A stretch of DNA of 64,000 nt from Pseudomonadota bacterium (lineage in GTDB: Bacteria > Pseudomonadota > Alphaproteobacteria > Dongiales > Dongiaceae): NCBI GenBank assembly GCA_021792365.1, contig JAJYUT010000003.1, forward strand, positions 806,001-870,000. The letters run 5' to 3'. Made by a program: the position numbers and the translations under genes. Positions 8,366 to 16,988 of the stretch are shown in pieces. The notes under the pieces were generated by a model. That model was not told where the DNA came from and ran no database searches. It was given only the letters and a program-made list of their open reading frames with translations. The number at the start of each line of letters is the position of its first letter. Within the stretch, counting starts at the first letter, position 1.

Positions 8366-9420
8366 ACTTCTCGGCGCCGGCCAGGGACCACAGACCGGGC
8401 GGTGCGCCGAAGGCCTCGGAACGCGGCGCGCTGCCGGGCCTGCTGCCCGACTTCCTGAAGCCGCGCGCCAATGCCAATGCGCCGTTCCGCGTCGCCGTCA
8501 TCCTGGTGCCCGGCTTTGCGCTGATGTCCTTCGCCTCGGTCATCGAGCCGATCCGCGGCGCGAACCGTCTCAGCGGCGGCAAATACTACGAGTGGGAGCT
8601 GTTCGCGCCCGAAGGCGGCATGGTGGAGTCCAACAGCGGCATCACGGTCGCCGCAGTGCCGGTCTCGGTACTGGAGCAAGGCCAGTACGACCTCGTCGTG
8701 GTTTGCGCGGCGAGCCATGCGGAACAGCGCCGCTTCCGCGTGGTGGAGGACGTGTTGCGCCGCCTCGCGCGCCGGAACGTCGCGCTGGCCGCGGTGAGCA
8801 CCGGCAGCTTCGTGCTGGCGCGCGCCGGTCTGCTGAGCGACCGGCGCTGCACGGTGCACTGGGACTATGCCGACAGCTTCGCCGAGGCCTTTCCAGACAT
8901 CGCCTTGTGCAACGACCTGTTCGTGGTGGATGGCAGCATTCTCACCTGCGCCGGCGCGACCGCCGCACTCGACATGATGTTGCAATTGATCGGCGCACAT
9001 CACGGCCAGGACCTGGCGCGCCAGATCTCCGGCCAGTTCCTGCATGGCGGCATCCGCGCCGCGGCCGATGACCAGCGGCGCATGCTGCTGGGCATGGGCG
9101 TGACCAACTCGGTCGTGCAGAAGGCCGTCTCGCTGATGGAGGCCGCGATCGAGGAGCCGGTGCCCCTGACCGAGCTGACCCAGCGCACCGGGGTGTCGCA
9201 GCGGCAGCTCGAGCGGCTATGCAGGCGCTACCTTGGCGCGACGCCCGCGCAATACTATGTACAACTGAGGTTGGAGCGCGCGCGCCGCATGCTGCGGCAG
9301 ACCGACTTGTCCGTGGCGGAGGTCGCCATCGCCTGCGGCTTCGTCTCGCTCTCGCACTTCGCCAAGGTCTACCGGCGCCATTATGGTTTATCGCCGCGCG
9401 AGGACCGCAAGGCGAGTTAA
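8362..9420 (+). CDS. GlxA-family transcriptional regulator (DJ-1/PfpI-like domain plus AraC HTH), GbdR-like
   Basis: 352 residues. After about 40 disordered residues comes a class I glutamine-amidotransferase-like domain (FRVAVILVPGFALMSFASVI at about 42-61, with VVCAASHAEQ and AVSTGSFVLARAGLL). An AraC/XylS DNA-binding domain covers about residues 250-345 (GVSQRQLERLCRRYLGATPA; LSVAEVAIACGFVSLSHFAK). This architecture is that of GlxA, GbdR and CdhR regulators, which commonly control betaine, carnitine, dimethylglycine or sarcosine catabolism. The start was chosen at the ATG overlapping the mgdD stop (ATGA). The probable target is the mgd operon. Confidence 0.88.
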   Translation: MNFSAPARDHRPGGAPKASERGALPGLLPDFLKPRANANAPFRVAVILVPGFALMSFASVIEPIRGANRLSGGKYYEWELFAPEGGMVESNSGITVAAVPVSVLEQGQYDLVVVCAASHAEQRRFRVVEDVLRRLARRNVALAAVSTGSFVLARAGLLSDRRCTVHWDYADSFAEAFPDIALCNDLFVVDGSILTCAGATAALDMMLQLIGAHHGQDLARQISGQFLHGGIRAAADDQRRMLLGMGVTNSVVQKAVSLMEAAIEEPVPLTELTQRTGVSQRQLERLCRRYLGATPAQYYVQLRLERARRMLRQTDLSVAEVAIACGFVSLSHFAKVYRRHYGLSPREDRKAS

Positions 9421-9469
9421 CCATACCGATTCTATACCCATCGGCTTAAGCTGGGCACGAGGCTTGGCG

Positions 9470-9595
9470 ATGAAAATTTTGGTGGCGTCCTCCCCCGATC
9501 CAGGCTGTATCATCGCTGGCGTAGAGCGGGGGCTCGGCCAGGACGGGGTGATCGTGGGCGCGGAGCTGCCCTATCCGTCATCCGGGCTGGTGTGA
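9470..9595 (+). CDS. 41-residue ORF coupled to the ATP-grasp ligase; function unknown
   Basis: A short ORF with an ACGAGG eight bases before its ATG. Its TGA overlaps the GTG of the next gene (GTGA), as in translationally coupled pairs. The peptide starts MKILVASSPDPGCI and ends ELPYPSSGLV. Two readings are possible. It may be a leader or precursor peptide for the ligase behind it. Or it may be the remnant of a larger Rossmann-type protein, since MKILVASSPDPG resembles glycosyltransferase N-termini. Nothing in the sequence decides between them, and it may not be translated at all. Confidence 0.35.
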   Translation: MKILVASSPDPGCIIAGVERGLGQDGVIVGAELPYPSSGLV

Positions 9596-11064
9596 AATCG
9601 GTGGGGACCATGCCTCGGATTCTCGTTTCGAACATCGACAATGAAAGCATGATGGCGGACGAGCGCGCGCTCACCGCCGCGTTCTGTCACGCAAGCGCCA
9701 TCACGGCGGGCCGCATGGCCTGGTTCGCCGAGCCGGGCGACATCGTCGTGCTGCCACGGGACCTGTCGCCGCAGATGAAGGTCCATATCGCGCGCACCAT
9801 GCGCTATGAGCCGGGCTCCGTCACCTATCTCACGCCGGACTGGGGCAGCGGCCATCCGCGTCCGATCCGCGCGCATGAACTGCTGCATACCGGTCTTGCC
9901 GAGCGCCTCACGCGCCTGATCGGCGAGCCCGGCGATTGGACGCTCTACCCCTATTGCTACGAACGCAGCACGCATCAGTTCGCCGAGCGCCTCGGTCTCA
10001 ATGGCGAGCGCGTCGTGCGCCCCTTCGTGAAGCAGGGCGGCGCGGAGCTGCTGAACGACAAGCGCGTGTTCCGCAGCGTGGCGGCAGGCCGCGGCGTCTC
10101 GATCGCGGAGGGCGCGGTGTGCGCGACGCAGTGGCAGCTCGAGGAATGCATCACCGCGCTGATCGACCGCACCGGCGCCGTCATCATCAAGCAGGACCGC
10201 CACAGCGGCGGCTTCGGCAACCTGATCGTCAGCCGCACGGAAGCAACCGGCGCCCTCGGCGCGCCGGAGGTGCTGGTGGCAAGAGACGAATCGCAGATCC
10301 GCGATCAGTCGCGCATCGCCTGGGCGCGCCTTGCCTATATGGAGAGCGCGCCGCTGATCGTGGAGGTTTATTACCCGATCTCCGCCGTCGTCACGGCGGA
10401 GTTCAAGGTCGATGCGGAGACCAATGGCGTCACCTTCCTCAATTGCGGCGAGGTGCGGCAGGCCCCGATCCTGAACGGCATCGTCATGCCGTCCGCTGTC
10501 GCGCCCTATCAACTCGGATCCTTCATCGCCAATGCAACCGACCTGGCGCGGCTTTGCTGCGATCTTGGCTATGACGGCCTGGTGAACATCGATGGCATCG
10601 TGACCGCCGAAGGCAGGGTCATCATCAACGAGTTCAATGGCCGCATCGGCGCCTGCTCCCACATGCATCACGTCCTGGAGCGGCTGACGGGGCCGCGTTA
10701 TGGCGATGAACGCGTTGTGCTCTCGCACAGCCGCAAGGTCGCTGCTTCCATCGACCAGGTCTTCGGAATGCTCGACGAAAGGAAGCTTGCGTTCCGGCAA
10801 AGCGATGCCCGCGGGGTCATCGTGACCGGCGAGGATGCGTCGGTCTCCGGCCATCTGGAGTATCTCACGGTCGCCCCCTCGCGCGAGGAGGCGATGGGCC
10901 TGGAAGCGGAGTTCGAAAACATGCTGGGCCCGGACGTGGCGCGGAGCGATGCAGGAGTCGAGCATCTGGCGCGGATACTGTCGCATCTGCCGCCGGTGCG
11001 GCATGCGGATGGCGAGCGGGCGCCTCGCGACGGGCAGCGCCATGGCGCCGCGAACAAGCCCTGA
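9592..11064 (+). CDS. PGM1-like ATP-grasp ligase (preATP-grasp, ATP-grasp and C-terminal PGM1_C-like region)
   Basis: 490 residues from GTG 9592 (coupled to the 41-codon ORF); ATG 9610, behind a GGTGGGG, is an alternative start. Residues about 8-110 resemble a preATP-grasp domain (PRILVSNIDNESMMADERAL). The ATP-grasp core has VIIKQDRHSGGFGNLIV near residue 200 and GYDGLVNIDGIV, then IINEFNGRIG near residue 345, which supply nucleotide and metal ligands. The tail (RGVIVTGEDA, GHLEYLTVAPSREEA) looks like the C-terminal domain of the pheganomycin peptide ligase PGM1. Such enzymes form amide bonds using ATP. It lies inside a methylamine pathway island; its substrates are unknown. Confidence 0.75.
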   Translation: MKSVGTMPRILVSNIDNESMMADERALTAAFCHASAITAGRMAWFAEPGDIVVLPRDLSPQMKVHIARTMRYEPGSVTYLTPDWGSGHPRPIRAHELLHTGLAERLTRLIGEPGDWTLYPYCYERSTHQFAERLGLNGERVVRPFVKQGGAELLNDKRVFRSVAAGRGVSIAEGAVCATQWQLEECITALIDRTGAVIIKQDRHSGGFGNLIVSRTEATGALGAPEVLVARDESQIRDQSRIAWARLAYMESAPLIVEVYYPISAVVTAEFKVDAETNGVTFLNCGEVRQAPILNGIVMPSAVAPYQLGSFIANATDLARLCCDLGYDGLVNIDGIVTAEGRVIINEFNGRIGACSHMHHVLERLTGPRYGDERVVLSHSRKVAASIDQVFGMLDERKLAFRQSDARGVIVTGEDASVSGHLEYLTVAPSREEAMGLEAEFENMLGPDVARSDAGVEHLARILSHLPPVRHADGERAPRDGQRHGAANKP

Positions 11065-11203
11065 GCCATCACCCCGGCGACGAGGAAGGTTCGGAGCAAA
11101 TCTTCGCTCTTGTGTGTGGTGACCACTTTATTATTGTCGGTCGCTTAGCGTCAGAGCGCGACTCGCGCTATATTCGTTACCGATCGCCTCGGGATTCGAA
11201 TGC

Positions 11204-11704
11204 ATGGGTGTTGACCAGCGGCAATTGGACTTCCCGCCGACATGCCGCCCGGAGACGGTGGCGCTCTACGATTATTGGCGGCGGAAATGCGGTGATCGGC
11301 CGATGCCGAGTCGTGCGGATCTCGATCCATCCGAGATTCCGCCGCGACTGCTGCCCTGCCTCTCCATTGTCGATGTGGTCGAGGACGAGCGGCGATACGT
11401 CTATCGCCTGGTCGGCACCGCGGATGTGCAGGTGCGCGGCCATGACCCGACCGGGAAATCGGTGGTTGACGGCTTCTTCGGGCCCTCAGTCCAGGACGCG
11501 CTGAGCTGCTATGACCGCGTGGTCGCGACCAGGTCGCCCGTGCTCGATCCGGTGCCCTTCACCGCGACCAACGGCCGCTACGCGACCGAGGAGACCATCT
11601 TCCTTCCTCTCTCGGATGACGGAATCACCGTCAACAAGATCATCGTGTTCTTCGCCTTCATCGACGTGCTCGATCCCGGATCGGTTGTCCAACTCGATCT
11701 CTAG
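11204..11704 (+). CDS. PAS_5 (DUF1457) domain protein
   Basis: 166 residues that consist of one PAS_5-type domain: LYDYWRRKCGDRPMPSRADL near residue 22, DPSEIPPRLLPCLSIVDVV, YVYRLVGTADVQVRGHDPTG, YDRVVATRSPV and a final LPLSDDG strand. These single-domain proteins are typical of Alphaproteobacteria and have no proven function; a sensory or polar-localisation role is often assumed. A second family member is at 40212-40700. It sits alone between the ATP-grasp gene and the XRE-cupin regulator. Confidence 0.8.
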   Translation: MGVDQRQLDFPPTCRPETVALYDYWRRKCGDRPMPSRADLDPSEIPPRLLPCLSIVDVVEDERRYVYRLVGTADVQVRGHDPTGKSVVDGFFGPSVQDALSCYDRVVATRSPVLDPVPFTATNGRYATEETIFLPLSDDGITVNKIIVFFAFIDVLDPGSVVQLDL

Positions 11705-11784
11705 GCTCACTCCGAAAGTAGCAATGACGTCGGCGAGCCGTCGCGTTATGGTGCCCGGATTGGTGCGGCTGGGACGAGGCGGAA

Positions 11785-12519
11785 ATGAAGGAAACGCGGC
11801 GCACGGAAGCGAAGGCCGGCGGAAAGAACGCCGGTAGGCGGTCCGGCGCGGCCTCCGCTCCGGCTGGAAAGCGGGCCACGCCCAAGAGTGGTGGTGACAA
11901 GGCGGCGGCCCAGTTCCAGGACCCGCATCACGTCGCCTCCCGCGCAACCCGCCTGGAGGCGGCGATCGGGCGCGAGGTGCGCGCCTTCCGGCATCAGCTT
12001 GGCATGACCGTGACGCAACTGGCGCAAACCGCCAACATGTCCGCCGGCATGCTTTCCAAGATCGAGAACGGCCAGACCTCGCCCTCGCTGGCGACGCTGA
12101 CCGAACTGTCGCGCGCCTTGCAGGTGCCCGTGACCTCCTTCTTCAGGCGCTTCGAGGAGGAACGCAGCGCGACCTATGTGAAGGCCGGCCAGGGCCTGCC
12201 GATCGAGCGGCGCGGCACGCGGGCCGGCCACCAGTACCAGTTGCTCGGCCACTCCTTCAGCCGCCTGCTGGCGGTCGAGCCATACCTCATCACGCTGAGC
12301 AAGGATTCCGACGTTTTCCCCATCTTCCAGCATGAAGGTGTCGAGTTCCTGTTCATGCTGGAGGGCGAGGTCGGCTACCGGCATGGCGACAAGACCTATC
12401 TCCTGCAGCCCGGGGACAGCCTCTATTTCGACGCCGACGTGCCCCATGGCCCGGAGGAACTGCGCAAGCTGCCGGCCCGCTACCTGTCCGTCATCTGCTA
12501 TGCGCGCAGCGCGGAATAG
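11785..12519 (+). CDS. XRE-family HTH plus cupin regulator
   Basis: 244 residues. Residues 1-45 are rich in Lys, Arg, Ala and Gly and probably disordered. An XRE HTH follows at about 55-115 (FRHQLGMTVTQLAQTANMSA; MLSKIENGQTSPSLATL) and a cupin_2 domain at about 165-240 (EFLFMLEGEVGYRHGDKTYL; LQPGDSLYFDADVPHGPE). HTH-cupin proteins of this size regulate amine and amino-acid catabolism (the PuuR type). A GAGGCGGA precedes the ATG. It is the last gene before mgsA, on the same strand with a 159-base gap, and is the likely regulator of mgsABC-gmaS. Confidence 0.88.
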   Translation: MKETRRTEAKAGGKNAGRRSGAASAPAGKRATPKSGGDKAAAQFQDPHHVASRATRLEAAIGREVRAFRHQLGMTVTQLAQTANMSAGMLSKIENGQTSPSLATLTELSRALQVPVTSFFRRFEEERSATYVKAGQGLPIERRGTRAGHQYQLLGHSFSRLLAVEPYLITLSKDSDVFPIFQHEGVEFLFMLEGEVGYRHGDKTYLLQPGDSLYFDADVPHGPEELRKLPARYLSVICYARSAE

Positions 12520-12532
12520 CCGTTCCTTTCCG

Positions 12533-12562
12533 CTCTTTTACTTACAGTTAAAAAAGTTTCAC
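12533..12562 (+). promoter_or_regulatory. AT-rich block upstream of mgsA, similar to the block upstream of mgdA
   Basis: The stretch TTTTACTTACAGTT followed by AAAAAAGTTTCAC is a sharp AT-rich island in GC-rich DNA. It resembles TTTTTACTTTAAGAAG followed by ATTAAACTTTC in front of mgdA (2956-2982). Both share TTTTACTT and an (A)AA-x-TTTC end at nearly the same spacing. It could be a common operator for the XRE-cupin regulator or promoter DNA. This is a by-eye alignment only. Confidence 0.3.
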
Positions 12563-12678
12563 GGTCCTTGCACTGCAGCCCGGCTGCCATTATCTTGTCC
12601 CGGGGGATTTCCTGCGGGGATCTCCAACGGGCGTTCCGGGCCGGCTGCTTCCGTGCCCCAAGGAAAGGTCAAGCAACC

Positions 12679-13578
12679 ATGTGCGGCATCGTTGGACTGT
12701 TTCTGAAAAATCCGGCTTTGCAATCCAAGCTCGGCGCGCATGTCGAGACGATGCTGGTAGGCATGAGCGAGCGCGGGCCGGACAGTGCCGGGATCGCGGT
12801 CTATCACAGCCCGGTCTCCGGAGGGCGCAGCAAGCTCACCCTGTTCAACGCCGACGAGGCCTATCCCTGGCGCAAGCTGGCCGGCGATATCGGCGCCGCA
12901 CTCACTGTCGAAACCGATGTGAGCCAGAAGGGCAATCACGCGCTGCTGATCGCGGAGTCCAGTGAAGACAAGATCGTCGACTGGCTGCACGAGAACCGTT
13001 CCGAAGTGCGGATCATGGGCTATGGCAAGCTCATGGAGGTCTACAAGGACATGGGCCTGCCTGGCGACGTTGCGAAGCGATATGGCCTCAGAGGCATGGT
13101 AGGCAGCCATGCCATCGGACATACGCGCATGGCGACGGAAAGCGCGGTGACGACCGAGCATTCGCACCCGTTCACGCCGGCGCCGGATATGTGCCTGGTC
13201 CATAACGGCTCGCTCAGCAATCACAACAATCTGCGGAAGTGGCTGCGCAAGCAGGGTCAGACCTTCGACACCGACAATGATTCGGAAGTGGCCGCGCGCT
13301 ATTTCGCCTATCGCCTGTCCGAAGGCGCCACCCTCGAGGAGGCGCTGGAGGCGGGCCTGACCGACCTCGACGGCTTCTTCACCTTCACCATGGGCACCAA
13401 GGACGGCTTTGCAGTCGTGCGAGACGGCATCGCCTGCAAGCCGGCGGTCCTGGCGGAGAATGACGATTGGGTGGCCATGGCCTCCGAGTTCCGCTCCCTC
13501 GCCTACCTGCCGAATATCGAGAAGGCAAAGATCTGGGAGCCGGCGCCGGCGACCGTCTACACCTGGAGCCTCCACTGA
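12679..13578 (+). CDS. mgsA: N-methylglutamate synthase subunit A (class II glutamine amidotransferase domain)
   Basis: 299 residues that begin MCGIVGLFL, so Cys2 is the N-terminal nucleophile of class II glutamine amidotransferases. Further family motifs are ERGPDSAGIAVY near residue 30, GHTRMATES near residue 151 and LVHNGSLSNHNNLR near residue 175. It corresponds to the amidotransferase part of glutamate synthase as a separate protein. With the next two genes it forms MgsABC, which converts gamma-glutamylmethylamide and 2-oxoglutarate to N-methylglutamate. The start is fixed because the N-terminal Cys must follow Met. mgsB begins one base after its stop codon. Confidence 0.88.
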   Translation: MCGIVGLFLKNPALQSKLGAHVETMLVGMSERGPDSAGIAVYHSPVSGGRSKLTLFNADEAYPWRKLAGDIGAALTVETDVSQKGNHALLIAESSEDKIVDWLHENRSEVRIMGYGKLMEVYKDMGLPGDVAKRYGLRGMVGSHAIGHTRMATESAVTTEHSHPFTPAPDMCLVHNGSLSNHNNLRKWLRKQGQTFDTDNDSEVAARYFAYRLSEGATLEEALEAGLTDLDGFFTFTMGTKDGFAVVRDGIACKPAVLAENDDWVAMASEFRSLAYLPNIEKAKIWEPAPATVYTWSLH

Positions 13579-13579
13579 C

Positions 13580-14263
13580 ATGAACGTCATCGACTTGTCC
13601 AAAACCTCCCTGCGCGAGGTCAACAGCCGGCTGCAGAAGCTACCCAAGGATACCAATGAACGGCTCTGGAAGCTGACCAGCGTGCATGGCGAGCATGCCT
13701 GCGCAGTCGGCCTGACGCAGCCGATCGAGGTCCAGATCGACGGCCACATCGGCTACTACTGCGGCGGCATGAACCAGAACGCCACCATCGTCATCAACGG
13801 GCAATGCGGTGTCGGCCTGGCCGAGAACATCATGTCCGGCGAGGTGCGGGTGAAGGGCAATGCCAGCGCGGCCGCCGGCGCGACCGGGCAAGGCGGCCTG
13901 ATCGTCATCGAAGGCGATGCGGGCACCCGCTGCGGCATCTCGATGAAGGGGGTCGACATCGTGGTCGGCGGGAGCGTGGGGGCGATGAGCGCCTTCATGG
14001 CCCAGGCCGGCAGCCTTGTCGTGTGCGGGGACGCAGGGGCCAATCTGGGGGACTCGCTCTACGAGGCGCGGATCTACGTGCAAGGCAAGGTCGAGAGCCT
14101 GGGCGCCGATTGCGTCGAGAAGAAGATGACGCCGCATCACCTCGCCAAGCTGGAACGCCTGCTGAAGCGCGCCGGCATCGCGGCCGATCCCGCCAGGTTC
14201 AAGCGCTACGGCTCGGCCCGCAAGCTCTACAACTTCCACGTCGACAACGTCGACGCGTACTGA
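13580..14263 (+). CDS. mgsB: N-methylglutamate synthase subunit B (glutamate synthase GXGXG-domain protein)
   Basis: 227 residues that resemble the C-terminal beta-helix (GXGXG) domain of GltB. Repeated G-rich turns run from about residue 55 to 175: YYCGGMNQNATIVINGQCGV, GEVRVKGNASAAAGATGQGG, VIEGDAGTRCGISMKGVDIV, GDAGANLGDSLYEARIYVQG. It starts one base after mgsA and 12 bases before mgsC. It supplies the structural domain that in ordinary glutamate synthase is fused to the FMN domain. The three-way split is diagnostic of MgsABC-type enzymes. Confidence 0.88.
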   Translation: MNVIDLSKTSLREVNSRLQKLPKDTNERLWKLTSVHGEHACAVGLTQPIEVQIDGHIGYYCGGMNQNATIVINGQCGVGLAENIMSGEVRVKGNASAAAGATGQGGLIVIEGDAGTRCGISMKGVDIVVGGSVGAMSAFMAQAGSLVVCGDAGANLGDSLYEARIYVQGKVESLGADCVEKKMTPHHLAKLERLLKRAGIAADPARFKRYGSARKLYNFHVDNVDAY

Positions 14264-14275
14264 GGAAAGGCTCTC

Positions 14276-15604
14276 ATGAGCTCCACGCCCTTCTATACGC
14301 CGCCGCGCTGGTCTGCGACCTTCGATGCGCACTCCGTCGCGGAGATCCACCGCGCCGCCCAGACCGGCATCTACGACATTCGCGGCGCCGGCGCGAAGCG
14401 CAGGGTCCCGCACTTCGACGACCTGCTGTTCCTCGGCGCGTCGATCTCCCGCTATCCGCTGGAAGGCTATCGCGAGAAGTGCGGCACGGACGTGGTGCTC
14501 GGCACCCGCTTCGCGAAGAAGCCGATCCACCTCAAGATCCCGGTCACCATCGCGGGCATGAGCTTCGGCTCGCTGTCCGGGAACGCCAAGGAGGCGCTGG
14601 GCCGCGGCGCCAGCCAGATGGGCACCAGCACCACCACCGGCGACGGCGGCATGACACCGGAGGAACGGCTCTCCTCCAAGACACTGGTCTACCAGCTTCT
14701 GCCCTCGCGCTACGGCATGAACCCCGACGATCTGCGCAAGGCCGACGCGATCGAGGTAGTGGTTGGCCAGGGCGCGAAGCCCGGCGGCGGCGGCATGCTG
14801 CTGGGCCAGAAGATCACCGAGCGCGTCGCCAAGATGCGCACGCTCCCCGTCGGCATCGACCAGCGCTCCGCCTGCCGCCATCCGGACTGGACGGGCCCCG
14901 ACGACCTCCAGATCAAGATCCAGGAGCTGCGCGAGATTACCGACTGGGAGAAGCCGATCTATATCAAGGTCGGCGCCACCCGCCCGTATTTCGACACCGC
15001 GCTGGCCGTGAAGGCGGGCGCCGATGTGGTGGTGCTGGACGGCATGCAGGGCGGCACCGCCGCGACCCAGGACGTCTTCATCGAGCATGTCGGAATCCCG
15101 ATCCTGGCGGCGATCCGTCCCGCCGTGCAGGCGCTGCAGGATCTCGACATGCATCGCAAGGTGCAGCTCATCGTCTCCGGCGGCATCCGCAACGGGGCCG
15201 ACGTGGCAAAGGCGCTGGCGCTGGGCGCGGATGCGGTTGCCATCGGCACGGCCGCACTGATCGCGCTGGGCGACAACGACCCGCATTGGGAAGATGACTA
15301 CAAGAAGCTCGGGACGACCGCGGGCTGCTACGACGATTGGCACGAGGGCCGCGATCCGGCCGGCATAACCACCCAGGATCCGGAGCTGTCGAAGCGGCTC
15401 GATCCGGTGAAGGCCGGCAAGCGTCTGGCCAATTATCTCGCCGTCCTGACAATGGAGACCCAGATCATCGCGCGCGCCTGCGGCAAGAGCCATGTGCACA
15501 ATCTGGAGCCGGACGACCTGGTCGCCGTGACCGTCGAGGCGGCTGCCATGGCGGGCGTTCCGCTCGCCGGAACCAACTGGATACCGGGCAAGAGCGGGAT
15601 GTAG
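14276..15604 (+). CDS. mgsC: N-methylglutamate synthase subunit C (FMN-binding glutamate synthase domain)
   Basis: 442 residues of the FMN-binding TIM-barrel domain of glutamate synthase. Motifs are PVTIAGMSFGSLSGNAKEAL near residue 98, TGDGGMTPEERL, QGAKPGGGGMLLGQKITERV near residue 164, ADVVVLDGMQGGTAATQDVF near residue 250 and VSGGIRNGADVAKALALGAD near residue 300. A Cys-rich iron-sulfur tail like that of full GltB was not obvious. A GAGGAAAGG precedes the ATG. It carries out the reductive step of N-methylglutamate synthesis with MgsA and MgsB. Confidence 0.9.
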   Translation: MSSTPFYTPPRWSATFDAHSVAEIHRAAQTGIYDIRGAGAKRRVPHFDDLLFLGASISRYPLEGYREKCGTDVVLGTRFAKKPIHLKIPVTIAGMSFGSLSGNAKEALGRGASQMGTSTTTGDGGMTPEERLSSKTLVYQLLPSRYGMNPDDLRKADAIEVVVGQGAKPGGGGMLLGQKITERVAKMRTLPVGIDQRSACRHPDWTGPDDLQIKIQELREITDWEKPIYIKVGATRPYFDTALAVKAGADVVVLDGMQGGTAATQDVFIEHVGIPILAAIRPAVQALQDLDMHRKVQLIVSGGIRNGADVAKALALGADAVAIGTAALIALGDNDPHWEDDYKKLGTTAGCYDDWHEGRDPAGITTQDPELSKRLDPVKAGKRLANYLAVLTMETQIIARACGKSHVHNLEPDDLVAVTVEAAAMAGVPLAGTNWIPGKSGM

Positions 15605-15651
15605 TCTCGTCGCGGCCTAGGGGAATCAGAACGCTTGAGGGGAGGCTTTTC

Positions 15652-16959
15652 GTGACCGCCGATCTTTCCAAAATCGCCAAGGAACGGAAGATCAAGTATT
15701 TCCTGATCAGTTACACGGATCTGTTCGGCGTGCTGCGCGCCAAGCTGGCGCCGGCGGCTGCGATCGCCGACATGCAGCGCGACGGGGCGGGCTTCGCCGG
15801 CTTCGCGACCTGGCTCGACATGACGCCGGCCCATCCGGACCTGTTCGCCAGGCCCGACCCGGACAGCCTGATTCAACTGCCGTGGAAGCCGGAGGTGGGC
15901 TGGCTCGCCAGCGATCTTTGGATGGATGGCAAGGAGGTCGCCGATTCGCCGCGCGTGCAGCTGAAGAGAATGGCCGCCCTCGGCGCCAAGAAGGGCTGGC
16001 GCATGAAGACCGGCGTGGAATGCGAGTATTTCCTGATCACGCCTGACGGCAAGAGCCTGGCCGACGCCGCCGACACGCAGGAGAAGCCCTGCTACGACCA
16101 GCAGGCGCTGATGCGGCGCTATGACGTCATCACCGAGATCTGCGATGCGATGCTGACGCTGGGCTGGAAGCCCTATCAGAACGATCACGAGGACGCCAAC
16201 GGCCAGTTCGAGATGAACTGGCACTACGACGATTGCCTGGTGACCGCCGACCGGCACGTCTTCTTCAAATACATGGCGAGGGCGATCGCGGAGAAGCACG
16301 GTCTGCGCGCCACGTTCATGCCGAAGCCGTTCATGAACCTGACCGGCAACGGCTGCCATGCCCATGTTTCGGTCTGGGACAAGAGCGGCAAGACCAACCT
16401 GTTCGCCGATCCCAGGGGCGAACTGGGCCTGTCGAAGATGGCCTACCAGTTTCTGGGCGGCATCATGCACAATGCCCAGGCGCTGTGCTCGATCTTCAAC
16501 CCGACGGTCAATTCCTACAAGCGCATCAACGCGCCGCGTACCACGTCCGGCGCGACCTGGTCGCCCAACACGATCACCTATACCGGCAACAACCGGACCC
16601 ATATGGTGCGCATTCCCGATGCGGGTCGCTTCGAGTTGCGCCTCGCCGATGGCGCGACCAACCCCTATCTGCTGCAGGCCGGCATCCTGGCGGCGGGCCT
16701 GGACGGCGTCGACAACCGGCGCGATCCGGGCGAGCGACTCGACATCAACATGTATACCGATGGTCACAAGCTGAAGAACGGTCGCAAGCTGCCGCTTAAC
16801 CTGCTGGATGCGGTGCGCGTGACGGAAAAGAGCGAAGCTCTGCGCACCTATTTCGGTGAAAGTTTCGTCAAGTCGTACTGCTCGATGAAAATGACAGAAT
16901 GGAATTCCTACACCCGCCATCTGACGGAGTGGGAGCGCCAGAATACTCTGGACTGCTGA
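15652..16959 (+). CDS. gmaS: gamma-glutamylmethylamide synthetase (glutamine synthetase type III-like)
   Basis: 435 residues of the glutamine synthetase family. The GTG start follows a strong GAGGGGAGG (15637-15645) and gives the known GmaS length. Seen are YTDLFGVLRAKLAP (beta-grasp domain), TGVECEYFLITPDG, DHEDANGQFEMNW (metal and glutamate site), GNGCHAHVSVWD (ATP/metal) and NRTHMVRIPDAGRFELRLAD. GmaS joins methylamine to glutamate with ATP. It is the last gene of the mgsABC-gmaS operon and is followed by a terminator-like hairpin. Ordinary glutamine synthetase is less likely in view of the neighbours. Confidence 0.9.
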   Translation: MTADLSKIAKERKIKYFLISYTDLFGVLRAKLAPAAAIADMQRDGAGFAGFATWLDMTPAHPDLFARPDPDSLIQLPWKPEVGWLASDLWMDGKEVADSPRVQLKRMAALGAKKGWRMKTGVECEYFLITPDGKSLADAADTQEKPCYDQQALMRRYDVITEICDAMLTLGWKPYQNDHEDANGQFEMNWHYDDCLVTADRHVFFKYMARAIAEKHGLRATFMPKPFMNLTGNGCHAHVSVWDKSGKTNLFADPRGELGLSKMAYQFLGGIMHNAQALCSIFNPTVNSYKRINAPRTTSGATWSPNTITYTGNNRTHMVRIPDAGRFELRLADGATNPYLLQAGILAAGLDGVDNRRDPGERLDINMYTDGHKLKNGRKLPLNLLDAVRVTEKSEALRTYFGESFVKSYCSMKMTEWNSYTRHLTEWERQNTLDC

Positions 16960-16988
16960 GCACGCGACCCGCGCGGCCACGCGGCCAG

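Noticed and set aside
12555-12571. A sigma-54-like site upstream of mgsA (TTTCACG-N4-TTGCA)
   Set aside because: The essential GG of the -24 element is TT here, so it does not meet the consensus.
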